A stretch of 64,000 nt of DNA, taken from assembly GCF_000970285.1 (NCBI RefSeq), contig NZ_CP009516.1, positions 3,823,036 through 3,887,035 of the forward strand, in the 5' to 3' direction. The stretch comes from Methanosarcina horonobensis HB-1 = JCM 15518. GTDB lineage: Archaea; Halobacteriota; Methanosarcinia; Methanosarcinales; Methanosarcinaceae. Both the position numbers and the translations under genes were made by a program. Below the pieces are notes generated by a model. The model did not search any database, was not told the DNA's origin, and saw only the letters and a program-made list of their open reading frames with translations. Below are positions 17,391 through 26,723 of this stretch, in pieces (within the stretch, counting starts at the first letter, position 1; each line of letters opens with the position of its first letter).

Positions 17391-18191
17391 TTGAGAATGG
17401 ACCGCCAGACATACCAGAAGATATACAGTTCACTGCATAATTTTGGAGACGTTTTCCGTCTTTCAGAAGAACATACAAAACCTGCAGGCATGCTTGCTAC
17501 CATTCTTAACCAGAAAATAGTGAAAATGACAAGGTTCAAGCACAGGAAGGTCTATTCCAGGGAAAAGGAACTCTTTTCGCGGTGGAAACAGGGTAGGTCT
17601 ATTCTTGAACTTGCGGAATATACGTATTTTCCACCGACCCTCATGGCGTCCCTGATCCTTAAGAACTGCGACCTGTCCCGAAAAAACATAAACTGGCTGT
17701 TCAAGCATCTCGACTGCATTGAAAACCGCCGCCTGAGAAAAGAGGTTAGAAAAGCTCTTGAGGCAGACTATTTCTTTTCTCCCCGCGCCCATGAAATGCA
17801 GTGCAAAAAAGGCGAAATGGGAGAGGAGATTATCTGCAAATGGCTTGAAGACAAAAGAATTTCCTACTGCACCGAAGCTGAAATAAGAGCTCAGGGAGAC
17901 GGCAAAACCCCGGACTTTGTCCTTTCAGATCCGATCCCTATAGATGACCATATGGTTAGATGGATTGAAAGCAAAGCCCTCTTCGGGGATGATTTCGAAC
18001 ACAAACACTACGCAAAAAAACAGTTCCGTGAATATGCCGACATTTTCGGGGAAGGCATGGTAGTTTACTGGTATGGTTATCTGGAAGACCTTGATTCCGA
18101 AGGTGAAGGCTACCTGATAAAAGACTACAGCTTTTTTGAGGGATGTAAAGAACAGATTGACGAACTGTTCAATTACCTTGTTTACTGGTAA
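17391..18191 (+). CDS. TPD-motif nuclease, CDAN1-interacting nuclease (CDIN1) family
   Basis: 266 aa. The C-terminal half is a PD-(D/E)XK nuclease fold with the diagnostic KTPDF motif (D about residue 175) and the WIESKALFGD strand (E193, K195), the hallmark of the TPD family shared with eukaryotic CDIN1/C15orf41. The N-terminal half (about 1-130) is helical and contains a helix-turn-helix-like segment (GRSILELAEYTYFPPTLMASLIL). The exact substrate in archaea is not established; DNA or RNA cleavage in repair or processing is the inference. The TTG at 17391 is about 8 bases after TAGGGA; an ATG two codons later (17397) is the alternative start. It lies alone. Confidence 0.85.
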   Translation: MRMDRQTYQKIYSSLHNFGDVFRLSEEHTKPAGMLATILNQKIVKMTRFKHRKVYSREKELFSRWKQGRSILELAEYTYFPPTLMASLILKNCDLSRKNINWLFKHLDCIENRRLRKEVRKALEADYFFSPRAHEMQCKKGEMGEEIICKWLEDKRISYCTEAEIRAQGDGKTPDFVLSDPIPIDDHMVRWIESKALFGDDFEHKHYAKKQFREYADIFGEGMVVYWYGYLEDLDSEGEGYLIKDYSFFEGCKEQIDELFNYLVYW

Positions 18192-18495
18192 ATTCTTTCT
18201 TGCTCTTTCTCAATCATTCTCCTTCTTTTTTCTTTCTTTTTCTGTTTCTTCATTTTTCTCCCGTTCCTTTTCTGTTTTTTCTCGTTCTTTCATGGTTTAT
18301 GACTCTATTTGCTCTAACATTTTATTTTTTGTTTTAAGTTAATACGATACAATTATCCATTGCATACTATGCAGCACATATTTTTGCGTCTTCCCATACT
18401 GTTTTAGTAGTCACATCATAAAGGACATCAAGACCATATCATTATTAACACGGAAATATAATTATCCAATATATACTGGAAATATGGGGGTAAAT
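18192..18495. other. Pyrimidine-rich intergenic region
   Basis: Bases 18192-18290 are almost entirely C and T, with repeats of TTTCTGTTT and TTTTTCT, right after the nuclease gene; this T-rich run probably ends its transcript. The rest is AT-rich and ends with GGGGG at 18486-18490, the ribosome binding site of the next gene. Confidence 0.55.
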
Positions 18496-19494
18496 ATGCT
18501 TAAACTGGGATATAAAATTGGACCTGAACAGTTTCCACCTTCAGAGATGCTGGAACAGGTAATTGCAGCCGAGAAAAACGGGTTCGAAAGTATAGATTCA
18601 AGTGATCATTTCCATCCCTGGAGCGAAGAAGGACAGGCGTGTTTTACCTGGAGCTGGCTTGGAGCAGCAGCTGCAAGGACGAGTACTATCGAACTGGGCA
18701 CAGGAATCACATGCCCGTTCCTGCGCTATAATCCGGCTATCATTGCTCAGGCAGCAGCAACCGTCTCCTCTCTGGCAGGAGGAAGAACCTATCTCGGAGT
18801 AGGGACCGGAGAGGCACTCAATGAATATCCGGTAACTTATGAATGGCCGACTTTTAGAGTTCGCCAGGCAATGATGATTGAAGCCATACAGCTTATCCGC
18901 AGCCTCTGGACCGGAGACAAAATAGATTTTGAAGGGTGTCATTTCCGCCTGAGGCAGGCTAAATTGTATACACTACCTAAAAATGAGATTCCTATCTACA
19001 TCTCTTCCCTTGTGCCGGACAGTGCCTACCTTGCCGGGTACTATGGGGACGGGCTTATAACCGTAGGTGGATCTCTGGAGATGCCTGAATATGAACAGAT
19101 GCTCTCAGAAGTAAGAAGAGGCGCTATTGACGCGGGTAGGGACTATGAGAAGATGCCAAAAGCTGTAGAGCTTTTCGTGGATTACACCGGCGATGTTGAA
19201 AAAGCGGTTAAGAGTTTCAAAAAATACTGGGCAGGAGCTTTAATACCCGCACTTTTCCTGAATAAAATCTATACTCCTGCCATGTCTGCGCAGAACGGCA
19301 AAGTAGTTGGGAAGGATGCTGTCCAAGAATCAGTCCTTATATCAGATGACCCGGAAAAACATATAGAATTTGCAAAACAGTACATCGATGCAGGTTTCAC
19401 CCATCTTTACTTCCATTCGGCAGCCGAGGATCAGATAGATTTCATTGAGAGATATGGAAAGGATGTTTTACCTGCTTTAAAGAAGATGGGATAA
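18496..19494 (+). CDS. F420-dependent LLM-class oxidoreductase (G6PDH/Adf-like)
   Basis: 332 aa luciferase-like TIM-barrel enzyme. The motifs SSDHFHPWSEEGQACFTWSWLGA (about 35-57), ELGTGITCPFLRYNPAIIAQ (about 66-86) and GVGTGEALNE (about 105-114) are those of the F420-dependent glucose-6-phosphate dehydrogenase/secondary alcohol dehydrogenase subgroup. The substrate in Methanosarcina is not known; hydride transfer to or from coenzyme F420 is expected. Two ATGs are in frame: 18484 and 18496. The second is chosen because GGGGG sits 5 bases upstream, and it gives the usual LKLGYKIGPEQ start. Monocistronic. Confidence 0.88.
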   Translation: MLKLGYKIGPEQFPPSEMLEQVIAAEKNGFESIDSSDHFHPWSEEGQACFTWSWLGAAAARTSTIELGTGITCPFLRYNPAIIAQAAATVSSLAGGRTYLGVGTGEALNEYPVTYEWPTFRVRQAMMIEAIQLIRSLWTGDKIDFEGCHFRLRQAKLYTLPKNEIPIYISSLVPDSAYLAGYYGDGLITVGGSLEMPEYEQMLSEVRRGAIDAGRDYEKMPKAVELFVDYTGDVEKAVKSFKKYWAGALIPALFLNKIYTPAMSAQNGKVVGKDAVQESVLISDDPEKHIEFAKQYIDAGFTHLYFHSAAEDQIDFIERYGKDVLPALKKMG

Positions 19495-19543
19495 ATACTC
19501 CATCAAACTTTACTTTTCCTTTACTTCTTATTTTCTCGCTATT

Positions 19544-22500
19544 TCAAATCCTTGTAATTGAGGACATATTTGTAATGGGATCTTTTTCTACCTGGAAGAC
19601 GTGATCTGCCGAATCGATCAGGGACTCATCATGAGAGACCACTATAATCTGCCCTACTCCGATACTGCGCATCATATCTATGAGTTTCAGAAGCTGCCTG
19701 ACATGCCCGCGGTCCAGGAAAACTGTGGGCTCATCAAGGATCATTGGAGGAAGTCCGTCCGGTTTATCTCCGCCAAAGCCAAGGGCAAGAAGCCGGTAGA
19801 TGGCACAGCGAAGGACAAGATTGAAAATTGCACGTTCGCCTCCGCTCAAAAGTTTGGGCTCGAGAGGCGTGCCGTCTTTTCTATAGACCGTCAAATTGTA
19901 TTCCGGGTCAAGCTCGATATGGGAATAAGCGTTGTTTGTGTACATAAAACCGAACATCTCATTTAAGAGGATGGAAAGAGCGCCTATGTTCCTTGCTCGC
20001 ATATCAGCCCGGACGCGCAGATAGGTATTTTCAAGCTCATCAGCATTATTATATACGGCTTCAAGATACAGCCTTTTGTTTTCAAGAGCTCTCAGTTCTT
20101 CTTTGAGTTCCCTCAAACGTTTTAAGCTATTTTCGATCATGCCGATTTCTTTAAGAAAAGTATCCTTTTCGGCAGTTACTTCCCGGGTTTTCTCCGTAAT
20201 ATTTGCATGTGCTTCTTCAAACTGAACACGTTTTTGCTGGAGTTCTGCAAGCCTGTTTCCTTCCAGTTTTTCTTGCAGCTGCCTTATCCTGTCGCTGCGT
20301 TCAAGGATTTCGCGGTCAAAGAAACCGATTTTTTCTGCCAGATTTCTGATACCGGTCTCAAGCTCGGAGATCTTATGTTTGATGTTTTCCATACGGAGCA
20401 GGTTAGCCTGAAGTTTTTTTGCCTGCAAAAGAAGCCTTTCGCTTTCGACATGGGCTTTTTTTGCTTCATCTTCTTTTTTCCGCACAGCTTCAAGGGCGAG
20501 TTCGAGAGCTTCGAGTTTTTCTTTTGACAGGGATTCCTTTTCTGTAAACGTTTTTAATTTTTCATTGAGCTCTTCAAGCCTTTGCCCGTAATTTTCGATA
20601 AGCGCAAGAGATGTTCGGATTTTACCATTTAGAGATTCGATTTCAGAGGCGTTTTCGGCAAGCTTTCTTTCAAAAACTTTTGCCTCCCTGAGAGCTTTTT
20701 CACCCTCATCATGAGCTTTTTGAGCTTCTTCTTCCTGATCTTTCAGAGCTTTAATATCTGAAACAATCTGGCTCATTGCAGTCTCAAGTTCCTGTTTCCG
20801 TTTATCGAGGTTCTCAAGTTTCAGAGAGTCTTCTTCTATCCGGTCTCTATGAGTCTCTATCAGTTTCTTGGAAGCTCTTGCCTTTTCAGCGAGCTTTTCG
20901 ATTTCGATATCATAATCAGAGGCCTGTTTCTCAAGCTTCTTTGCATCCTTTAGCCGGTTGAGCTTTTTCTCAAGTTCAGTGTTTTGCAGTTTTATGTCCG
21001 CAAGCTCCGAGGCAAGCTTTTCTTTTTTTTGCTCGCATTCCTCTGCTGTACATGCGACTTCCGATCCTTTCAATTCCTGCCCGCAGGTAGGACATTTTCC
21101 TTCGGCAAGCAGTTCCCGGTTTTTACGGAGGCTGTTTTCAATTTCCCTTAAAGTAGCCTCAAGTTCCTTTTCTTTTCCATGAAGCCGGTTTTTATTCTCC
21201 AGCAGAAGCTCGTTGAAATCCTCAAGATTTTCGAGCTGGCCCCCAGTGAAGCCGAGAGCCTTTAGCCCCGCAAAAACTTCGGACTTCTGCTCCTGGATAT
21301 CCAGTACTGCTTTTGAGTTGTCCCTGAGTTCCTGCTCAAGCGCCTCAATCTCAGTACTTCCTTTACAGACTGCAGAATGGCAGTTTTGCATTTCCACATC
21401 AAGCTCGCGCAAGCCTTTATCCAGGGTTTCTTTTTCTTTAAGAACAAGACTAAGTTTTGTCGAAACCTCATTTTTCCGGTCTCTGAGGAGGCTTTCCTTT
21501 TCTTCAAGTTCTTTTATAATTGAAATGACTTCCTCAACAGCCCCAAAGCCTGCTTTTTCTCTCAGCCCTTTATTGTCCTCTTCGAGCTGCTTTATATTTG
21601 CCCTGTACCCTTCAATTTCCTTATTTGCAGTTCCAATACTATTTCTGCATTCAATAAGAGTGCGCTCAGTCTCAGCCTTCTCCTTTTCAAGCTCACTCAA
21701 TGCCTGTACACCGGTTTCTTCTTCTTTCAGGAGAAGAGCAAGTTCTTTTGATACTGAATTTACTTTCTCCCTGGAAGAAGATTCCTCTTTTTCCTGTCGC
21801 AAAAGCAGAGCCTCGATTTCGAGATCTCTAAAACCGCACTCTTCTCTCAAGCCGACGTTTTCTTCCCCGAGTTCAAGCAAAACGCGCCTTTGAACCTGGA
21901 CTTCCCCTGAAAAGGCCTCTTTTTCTTTAAAGCAACCAGCCTTATCCTCCTTAGACTTATGGATAGCCTGTTTCAAAGCTTCAATTTCCTGCAGGCGTTC
22001 CCTATACTCGGCAATTTTAAGGTCGAGTTCTCCTTTACGTGCAGCTGCAAATTCTTTCTTCTTACTGAGATCTTCCAGGATTGAGTCAGTTTCTTTTACC
22101 TTTTGCCTGAGCCTGTTAACGGCTGCAACAGGCTCTGTGCTTTCAATTCCCTCTATTTCGACTTTCACTCCCGAAAAGCTATTTTTTGCATCTCTTTCAA
22201 GCCTTCTGACAGCCGTCTTAGCATATCCTGCCCTTTCACGGTACTCCTCGAGCTTTCCAAGCTGAAGCAGGTCGTCAATCATGCGCTGCCTGTCCTTTGG
22301 CTTTGCATTAATAAGTACGTCAATTTCACCCTGCCGGATGTATGCGCAGTTCCTGTATGCTTCTTCGTCCATGTTCAGGAGGGCACATATCTCTTCATAG
22401 GTGCGGGTTGCCTGGTCAACGATGTTTTCCCCATCAGCAAAAAGCACACATCTTGAGCTTAAAGCATTTTCACTTTTCGAAGAGTACCTGAAAACCTGCT

Positions 22501-22756
22501 CAAGGAGGTACTCCCCCCCAAGGTGCTCAAAACCGAGGTTGATTTTTGCATTCTCAGCTCCCTTGAAAATCATATCAGCAAGCACAAAGTCCTTTGAGAG
22601 GATCTTACTCCCGAAAAGCCCCATGAAGCAGGCTTCGAGCAGGCTTGATTTCCCACTACCGTTTACTCCGGAGATCACGGTCACTCCGTCTTCGAAAGTG
22701 AAGTCCAGCTTTTTATAGCTCCGGATATTTTCTATGTACAGGTTTTTTAGCTTCAC
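19544..22756 (-). CDS. rad50: DNA double-strand break repair ATPase Rad50
   Basis: SMC-like ATPase partner of Mre11 in DNA end tethering and resection. 1070 aa. Walker A GVNGSGKSS (about 30-38) lies in the N-terminal lobe. Two long coiled-coil arms flank the zinc hook CPTCG at about residue 555. The C-terminal lobe has the signature motif LLSGGERAIFNLVLR, Walker B MILDEPTVFLD and the switch SHDESLID. The coil is heptad-rich and full of Glu/Lys. The ATG overlaps the mre11 stop by 4 bases, so the two subunits are made together. All catalytic parts are present. Confidence 0.97.
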   Translation of the reverse strand: MKLKNLYIENIRSYKKLDFTFEDGVTVISGVNGSGKSSLLEACFMGLFGSKILSKDFVLADMIFKGAENAKINLGFEHLGGEYLLEQVFRYSSKSENALSSRCVLFADGENIVDQATRTYEEICALLNMDEEAYRNCAYIRQGEIDVLINAKPKDRQRMIDDLLQLGKLEEYRERAGYAKTAVRRLERDAKNSFSGVKVEIEGIESTEPVAAVNRLRQKVKETDSILEDLSKKKEFAAARKGELDLKIAEYRERLQEIEALKQAIHKSKEDKAGCFKEKEAFSGEVQVQRRVLLELGEENVGLREECGFRDLEIEALLLRQEKEESSSREKVNSVSKELALLLKEEETGVQALSELEKEKAETERTLIECRNSIGTANKEIEGYRANIKQLEEDNKGLREKAGFGAVEEVISIIKELEEKESLLRDRKNEVSTKLSLVLKEKETLDKGLRELDVEMQNCHSAVCKGSTEIEALEQELRDNSKAVLDIQEQKSEVFAGLKALGFTGGQLENLEDFNELLLENKNRLHGKEKELEATLREIENSLRKNRELLAEGKCPTCGQELKGSEVACTAEECEQKKEKLASELADIKLQNTELEKKLNRLKDAKKLEKQASDYDIEIEKLAEKARASKKLIETHRDRIEEDSLKLENLDKRKQELETAMSQIVSDIKALKDQEEEAQKAHDEGEKALREAKVFERKLAENASEIESLNGKIRTSLALIENYGQRLEELNEKLKTFTEKESLSKEKLEALELALEAVRKKEDEAKKAHVESERLLLQAKKLQANLLRMENIKHKISELETGIRNLAEKIGFFDREILERSDRIRQLQEKLEGNRLAELQQKRVQFEEAHANITEKTREVTAEKDTFLKEIGMIENSLKRLRELKEELRALENKRLYLEAVYNNADELENTYLRVRADMRARNIGALSILLNEMFGFMYTNNAYSHIELDPEYNLTVYRKDGTPLEPKLLSGGERAIFNLVLRCAIYRLLALGFGGDKPDGLPPMILDEPTVFLDRGHVRQLLKLIDMMRSIGVGQIIVVSHDESLIDSADHVFQVEKDPITNMSSITRI

Positions 22757-24786
22757 AGGTAATCACCAAGGTTGTACTGTCTGGGTACGGCAGATTTTTC
22801 TTTTCCTTTTTTCTGGCTCTGCTTTACCGGTTTTGCAGCTTTATCCGGAGCCTTGACTGGCTTCTCGTCAGGGAGCTTAATATCCGCCTTAATATCCGCA
22901 GGCTTTTCATCCGGAAGCTTTTCGGTTTTGTCACCTTCCTCATTTACGGAACTGACTTCTACTCCTAACCCGGATAGTTTCCCTGCCTCGGTTTTAGTTT
23001 TATCTCCGGGATCTTTCCCGAGCACAGCCCTTTCCTCACTATCTTCAGATTGGATTTCTACAGGGGTTCCGGAAATTTCTTGAGAAATTTCGGGTACGGA
23101 GGGAACTTCAGCCAAAGAACTTGCCTGGGAATTAGCCGAGAAATTAGACTGAGGATCAATAGTAACTTCGGAGTTAAGAGTTACTCCAGATATTCTGGCT
23201 ACTGCAGATGCTTCCGCAGATCCGACAGTTTCGGATAGTTCAGCCGTTTCAGTGGATTCGGTATTTTCGCATACAATAGAAACATGAGGAGATTCGGAAC
23301 TTTCATCAGGAGATTCAGAGATCGAATTGGAAGACTCAGAAATAATATCGGAGGATTCAGGGACTTTATCAGATGCTTCAAGACCTTTATTGAGAGACTC
23401 GTTAAGAGATTCAGATCTTTGAATTCTCGGAAAGGCCTTCGGTGTTTCATATTTTCCAGAAACTGCCGCTGCAAACTCAGTCCCGCCGACAGGTTCGAGA
23501 GTCTCGAATTGTTCAGCCGTACCTGCAGGTTCGTTTCCTTCAGATTCTCCAATTGTGGTGGAGCTGATCAAGCCTGCAGGACTGGTAGAGCTAACCGGAA
23601 TAACAGGACTGACAGGAATTTTTATCATGAAATCTGGATCTTTGAAATCTATTGTTTCAATCAACCCAATAAGTCGGTTCTCTGTTTCTTCATCCACCCT
23701 TGACCTTGGAACATCCGGGTTCCGGATAACCTCATCAATTATCAACCCGCCGTCATTCAGGCTCATCCTGCGGATCTCTTCGGCAACAGCCCTGTCAGGG
23801 TCAGAAAATGCAACTTTAACAACTTCCTCAGGAACACCACCTTTTGTCCTGGAGTCATTGACTTTTGCCACTACGAGGGCTCCTTTGCTCAGCACGTATT
23901 CTTCGATTTCGCTGAACGAAAGGACTGAGCCTGAATCCCCTGAAATATCCAGAAACACCACTGATTCCGGGATCTCTTCAAGACGCTCGTTTACGGTAGA
24001 AAAAATCTGTTCATAGGGCTTTTCTTCCCCATCAAGTTTTGCCGTGATAAAAATGAAGTCGCGGGTAGGGATAGTTCTCCTGCTGATTTCCAGCCCTTCC
24101 CCGGAAAGAGTGATAATGCTGTAAGAGCGGGACTCTTTTTCTGTTGCACTGTTGCGCTCTGTGCTGCCCGAGTAAGTGATCCAGGTTTCTCCTTCCTTTT
24201 TTTTCTCGTACTCGTGGTAGTCCCCCAGGAGAATTGCATCAACCTTGAAAGGAAGGTTTTCAATCACCTCAGCGCAGTCCCAGTCCGCAAATGGAAGAGG
24301 CTCTACGATCTGGTGCATTACAAGCAGCTTCCTGCAGTTTTCCGGCAGGGATTCCGGAATTTCAAACCCTGAATAATCGTAAAGAGGAATTTTTGATTTT
24401 GGGACGCTGTCAATTCCGTAGATTGCCACGTCTCCGACCATCTGCGGTTTTTTCCCGAGCCTTGCCGCAAGCCCCATTTCCTCAAAAAGGTCCAGCCACT
24501 GGGTACTTTGCTTGCTCTCGTGGTTCCCGACAATTCCAAAAAAAGGTATGTTTGCAGTCTTTAATCGGGACAGGATGTTCATGGTCTCAAGGAGGTCTTC
24601 AAGGGTCGGGTTCCTTGAATCAAAAAGATCTCCCGCATGCACGACAGCATCAACTTGCATCTCAACCGCGTCCTTTATGACCATTTCAAAAGCCTTAAAA
24701 AAGTCCTGCCTCCGTACCTCGCTGTGGTACTGCCGGTATCCCAGGTGCGTGTCTGCTGTGTGGAGTATCCTTATTTCCCGGTCCAT
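22753..24786 (-). CDS. mre11: DNA double-strand break repair nuclease Mre11, with long disordered tail
   Basis: Mn-dependent 3'-5' exonuclease and endonuclease of the Mre11-Rad50 complex. The first ~380 residues carry the phosphodiesterase motifs: HTADTHLGY, VHAGDLFDSRNP, GNHES, VMHQIVEPLPF and LGDYHEYEKK. After about residue 395 come ~280 residues of low complexity (Ser/Glu/Pro/Thr), with repeated ESSDIISESSNSISESPDES-like text. It finishes with a Lys/Pro-rich stretch and the conserved end AVPRQYNLGDYL, which probably docks to Rad50. The tail is longer than in most archaeal Mre11 (usually 350-450 aa in total). It is the first gene of the mre11-rad50 operon. Confidence 0.96.
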   Translation of the reverse strand: MDREIRILHTADTHLGYRQYHSEVRRQDFFKAFEMVIKDAVEMQVDAVVHAGDLFDSRNPTLEDLLETMNILSRLKTANIPFFGIVGNHESKQSTQWLDLFEEMGLAARLGKKPQMVGDVAIYGIDSVPKSKIPLYDYSGFEIPESLPENCRKLLVMHQIVEPLPFADWDCAEVIENLPFKVDAILLGDYHEYEKKKEGETWITYSGSTERNSATEKESRSYSIITLSGEGLEISRRTIPTRDFIFITAKLDGEEKPYEQIFSTVNERLEEIPESVVFLDISGDSGSVLSFSEIEEYVLSKGALVVAKVNDSRTKGGVPEEVVKVAFSDPDRAVAEEIRRMSLNDGGLIIDEVIRNPDVPRSRVDEETENRLIGLIETIDFKDPDFMIKIPVSPVIPVSSTSPAGLISSTTIGESEGNEPAGTAEQFETLEPVGGTEFAAAVSGKYETPKAFPRIQRSESLNESLNKGLEASDKVPESSDIISESSNSISESPDESSESPHVSIVCENTESTETAELSETVGSAEASAVARISGVTLNSEVTIDPQSNFSANSQASSLAEVPSVPEISQEISGTPVEIQSEDSEERAVLGKDPGDKTKTEAGKLSGLGVEVSSVNEEGDKTEKLPDEKPADIKADIKLPDEKPVKAPDKAAKPVKQSQKKGKEKSAVPRQYNLGDYL

Positions 24787-24892
24787 GGTATCAGTCTCTA
24801 GTTTTTACGGTATAGGAATTTGTATATTAGTATTTAACTGATTTCCATAGAAGCAGGGCTCAGCTGGATATGGAACTAATACAGATAACCCA

Positions 24893-25040
24893 TCAAAAAA
24901 TAGGAATCTTGTCACTTTCATTCCTTAGGTGCTTACTCAGTTCTCTCATATACATGTCAAAACCGGAACACTTCCGGCAGGAATAAAGGCGAACTGACAT
25001 TTCTTGTTTTACTACTGAACGATTTTCCACAATAAATTCT
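24893..25040 (-). pseudogene. Frameshifted copy of the mini zinc-finger gene
   Basis: Read leftward. The YCGKSF start of the finger is readable in one frame at 25015-25035. After a one-base slip it continues in another as SVRLYSCRKCSGFDMYMREL and ends at TAG 24893. The second copy at 26724-26882 has the same protein without the slip. The long open frame 24893-25081 mixes the two frames and is not expected to give a working finger. Confidence 0.65.
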
Positions 25041-25196
25041 AAGGAGATATCGAGGATTATATTGCTGGTTCTATTATTCACGTTTTTTATCGGATTGGAA
25101 AAGAATTAATAAATTTTTTATATCTTTGACTATTAAAATTAATATAAGTACAAAAAATAAGGTCAATTCCAAATAATTTAGAATTACGGTGAAAAA

Positions 25197-26054
25197 ATGA
25201 TTCCTAACTATAGATACAAACCCGGAATTTATTTTACTGCGACTTTTATCATAACCTATGCTCTTTGGTTTCCAGCAGCGTATTTAAGTTTTCATGATAA
25301 TAGCGGAGTTTATATATTATTAGCATTTCTTGGAATGATGGTGCCTTTTCTTGTCTCATTTTTTATGATATTTACATCTAAAAATTCAGATCTAAAAAAG
25401 GATTTTATCAACCGGCTTATCAATCTCAGGTTAATAAGGCCAAAATTACTACTGGCATTTTTTTTAATAATGCCACTTACTGTCCTGGTATCTATCTTCC
25501 TCTCTCTTCCATTTGGTGGATCGACTTCTCAATTTCAATTTGCTGAAAATTACTCTTTTTCATCAGGGTTTGTCCCTGCGTTTCTTACTCTTATCATGGC
25601 TTCAACTTTTGAAGAGCTTGGGTGGAGAGGATACGGTTTTGAAAGCCTGCAAAGCCGGCACACTTTCTTTACGGCATCAATTGTTTTCGGTATACTCTGG
25701 TCTCTCTGGCATTTCCCGCTGATCTTTGTCAATAACATGTATCAGTACGAGATTTTCCACGAAAACATCCGGTATGCAGTGAATTTTTTTGTCAGCATCA
25801 TTCCTATGGGAGTGATTATCAGCTGGCTCTATATAAAAAATGGAAAAAGTGTTCTGGCAGTGATTCTAATTCACATTGTCATAAATTTCTCGCAGGAAGC
25901 TCTGCAAATGACCCAATTTGCAAAGTGCATTGAAACTGTGGTTGTTACTGTCGTTGCTGCCATTATTTTCATATCAGACAAAGAGATGTTTTTTTCGAAA
26001 GAGCATCTCGTTGCTGGAGTTAACCGAGTTACTGGAGTTGACGGAGTCACTTAA
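25197..26054 (+). CDS. CPBP-family intramembrane protease (CAAX protease-like)
   Basis: 285 aa with about eight hydrophobic segments. The family's catalytic motifs are present: EELGWRGYGFESLQ (glutamate pair, about residues 139-152), FGILWSLWHFPLIF (His, about 162-175) and HIVINFSQE near the end. CPBP enzymes include Rce1-type prenyl-CAAX proteases and bacteriocin-immunity proteins; the archaeal substrates are mostly unknown. The ATG at 25197 follows GGTGAAAAA. The last 13 codons (GVNRVTGVDGVT) come from a 9-bp repeat array and look like a recent extension of the original C-terminus. Confidence 0.87.
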   Translation: MIPNYRYKPGIYFTATFIITYALWFPAAYLSFHDNSGVYILLAFLGMMVPFLVSFFMIFTSKNSDLKKDFINRLINLRLIRPKLLLAFFLIMPLTVLVSIFLSLPFGGSTSQFQFAENYSFSSGFVPAFLTLIMASTFEELGWRGYGFESLQSRHTFFTASIVFGILWSLWHFPLIFVNNMYQYEIFHENIRYAVNFFVSIIPMGVIISWLYIKNGKSVLAVILIHIVINFSQEALQMTQFAKCIETVVVTVVAAIIFISDKEMFFSKEHLVAGVNRVTGVDGVT

Positions 26055-26103
26055 GTTAGCTGAAGTAACTGAGCAGGCTGAATTACTGGAGTTAACCGAA
26101 TGA
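26014..26103 (+). repeat. Ten tandem 9-bp units, CTGGAGTTA-like
   Basis: Exact 9-base period over 90 bases: CTGGAGTTA, ACCGAGTTA, CTGGAGTTG, ACGGAGTCA, CTTAAGTTA, GCTGAAGTA, ACTGAGCAG, GCTGAATTA, CTGGAGTTA, ACCGAATGA. It spans the last codons and stop of the protease gene and ends on the ATG of the broken MFS gene. Being a multiple of three, it can lengthen the reading frame without shifting it. Confidence 0.85.
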
Positions 26104-26520
26104 CAAATAATTCTAAAGATCTCTATTCCAAATTCCTTCTTATCTGGGTTGGGCAATTTATCTCAATAATAGGTACCGGCCTTACAATTTTTAGCAGGAT
26201 TTCTATTCTTTGCCACTCTGCCTTTTATTAATACTTCTATTGAAGTTTTAATCCGAAAGAACATTGACAACAGTAAACAGGGACGTGTGTGGCCGATTAT
26301 TTCAATGGTTACTTACCTTGGCTCCATCGTTGCTTTTGCAGTTGTGGGTTTTTTAGCAGATAAAATCTTCAATCCGCTTTTAGAATCGGATGGTTTACTG
26401 GCTAAAACAGCTGGTTCCATTATTGGAGCAGGAGAGGGCAGAAGAATTGCCTTAATGTTTATAATTTCCGGAATAATGATTTCTATAGTTGCTCTATTGA
26501 TCTGGAAAAATAAAAAATAA
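26100..26520 (+). pseudogene. MFS transporter with its middle deleted
   Basis: The ATG at 26100 (inside the last 9-bp unit) starts MTNNSKDLYSKFLLIWVGQ, the typical N-terminus and first helix of a 12-helix major facilitator. At about 26185 the frame jumps. From there the other frame gives AGFLFFATLPFINTSIEVLIRKN, the hallmark of the second half of MFS proteins (helices 10-11), through two more membrane segments to KNKK TAA at 26520. About 250-280 internal residues are missing, so the gene is dead. The open frame from 26287 is only its C-terminal end. Confidence 0.8.
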
Positions 26521-26723
26521 AAGAACTGAAAAGTGTTGAAAATCTGGACAATGAGCTATCCCAAAACAAATATGTTGAAATGTAAATTTAGAATTTCAGG
26601 GCAAGTAAGTGAGAAGTCCGACATTATAAACCTGTGAGCTGAATTTATTGAATATATTGAGCCAGTACTGCCTCCAAACTCTCAACATCAGGAGGCTGCT
26701 CTATCCTTTTTAATTTCATCTTA

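Noticed and set aside
21213-21893. 226-aa open frame antisense to rad50
   Set aside because: Mirror of the coiled-coil coding sequence (Ser/Phe-rich shadow); no independent signal for expression.
23284-23703. Long open frames antisense to the mre11 tail
   Set aside because: They arise from the low-complexity repeats of the tail and have no family features.
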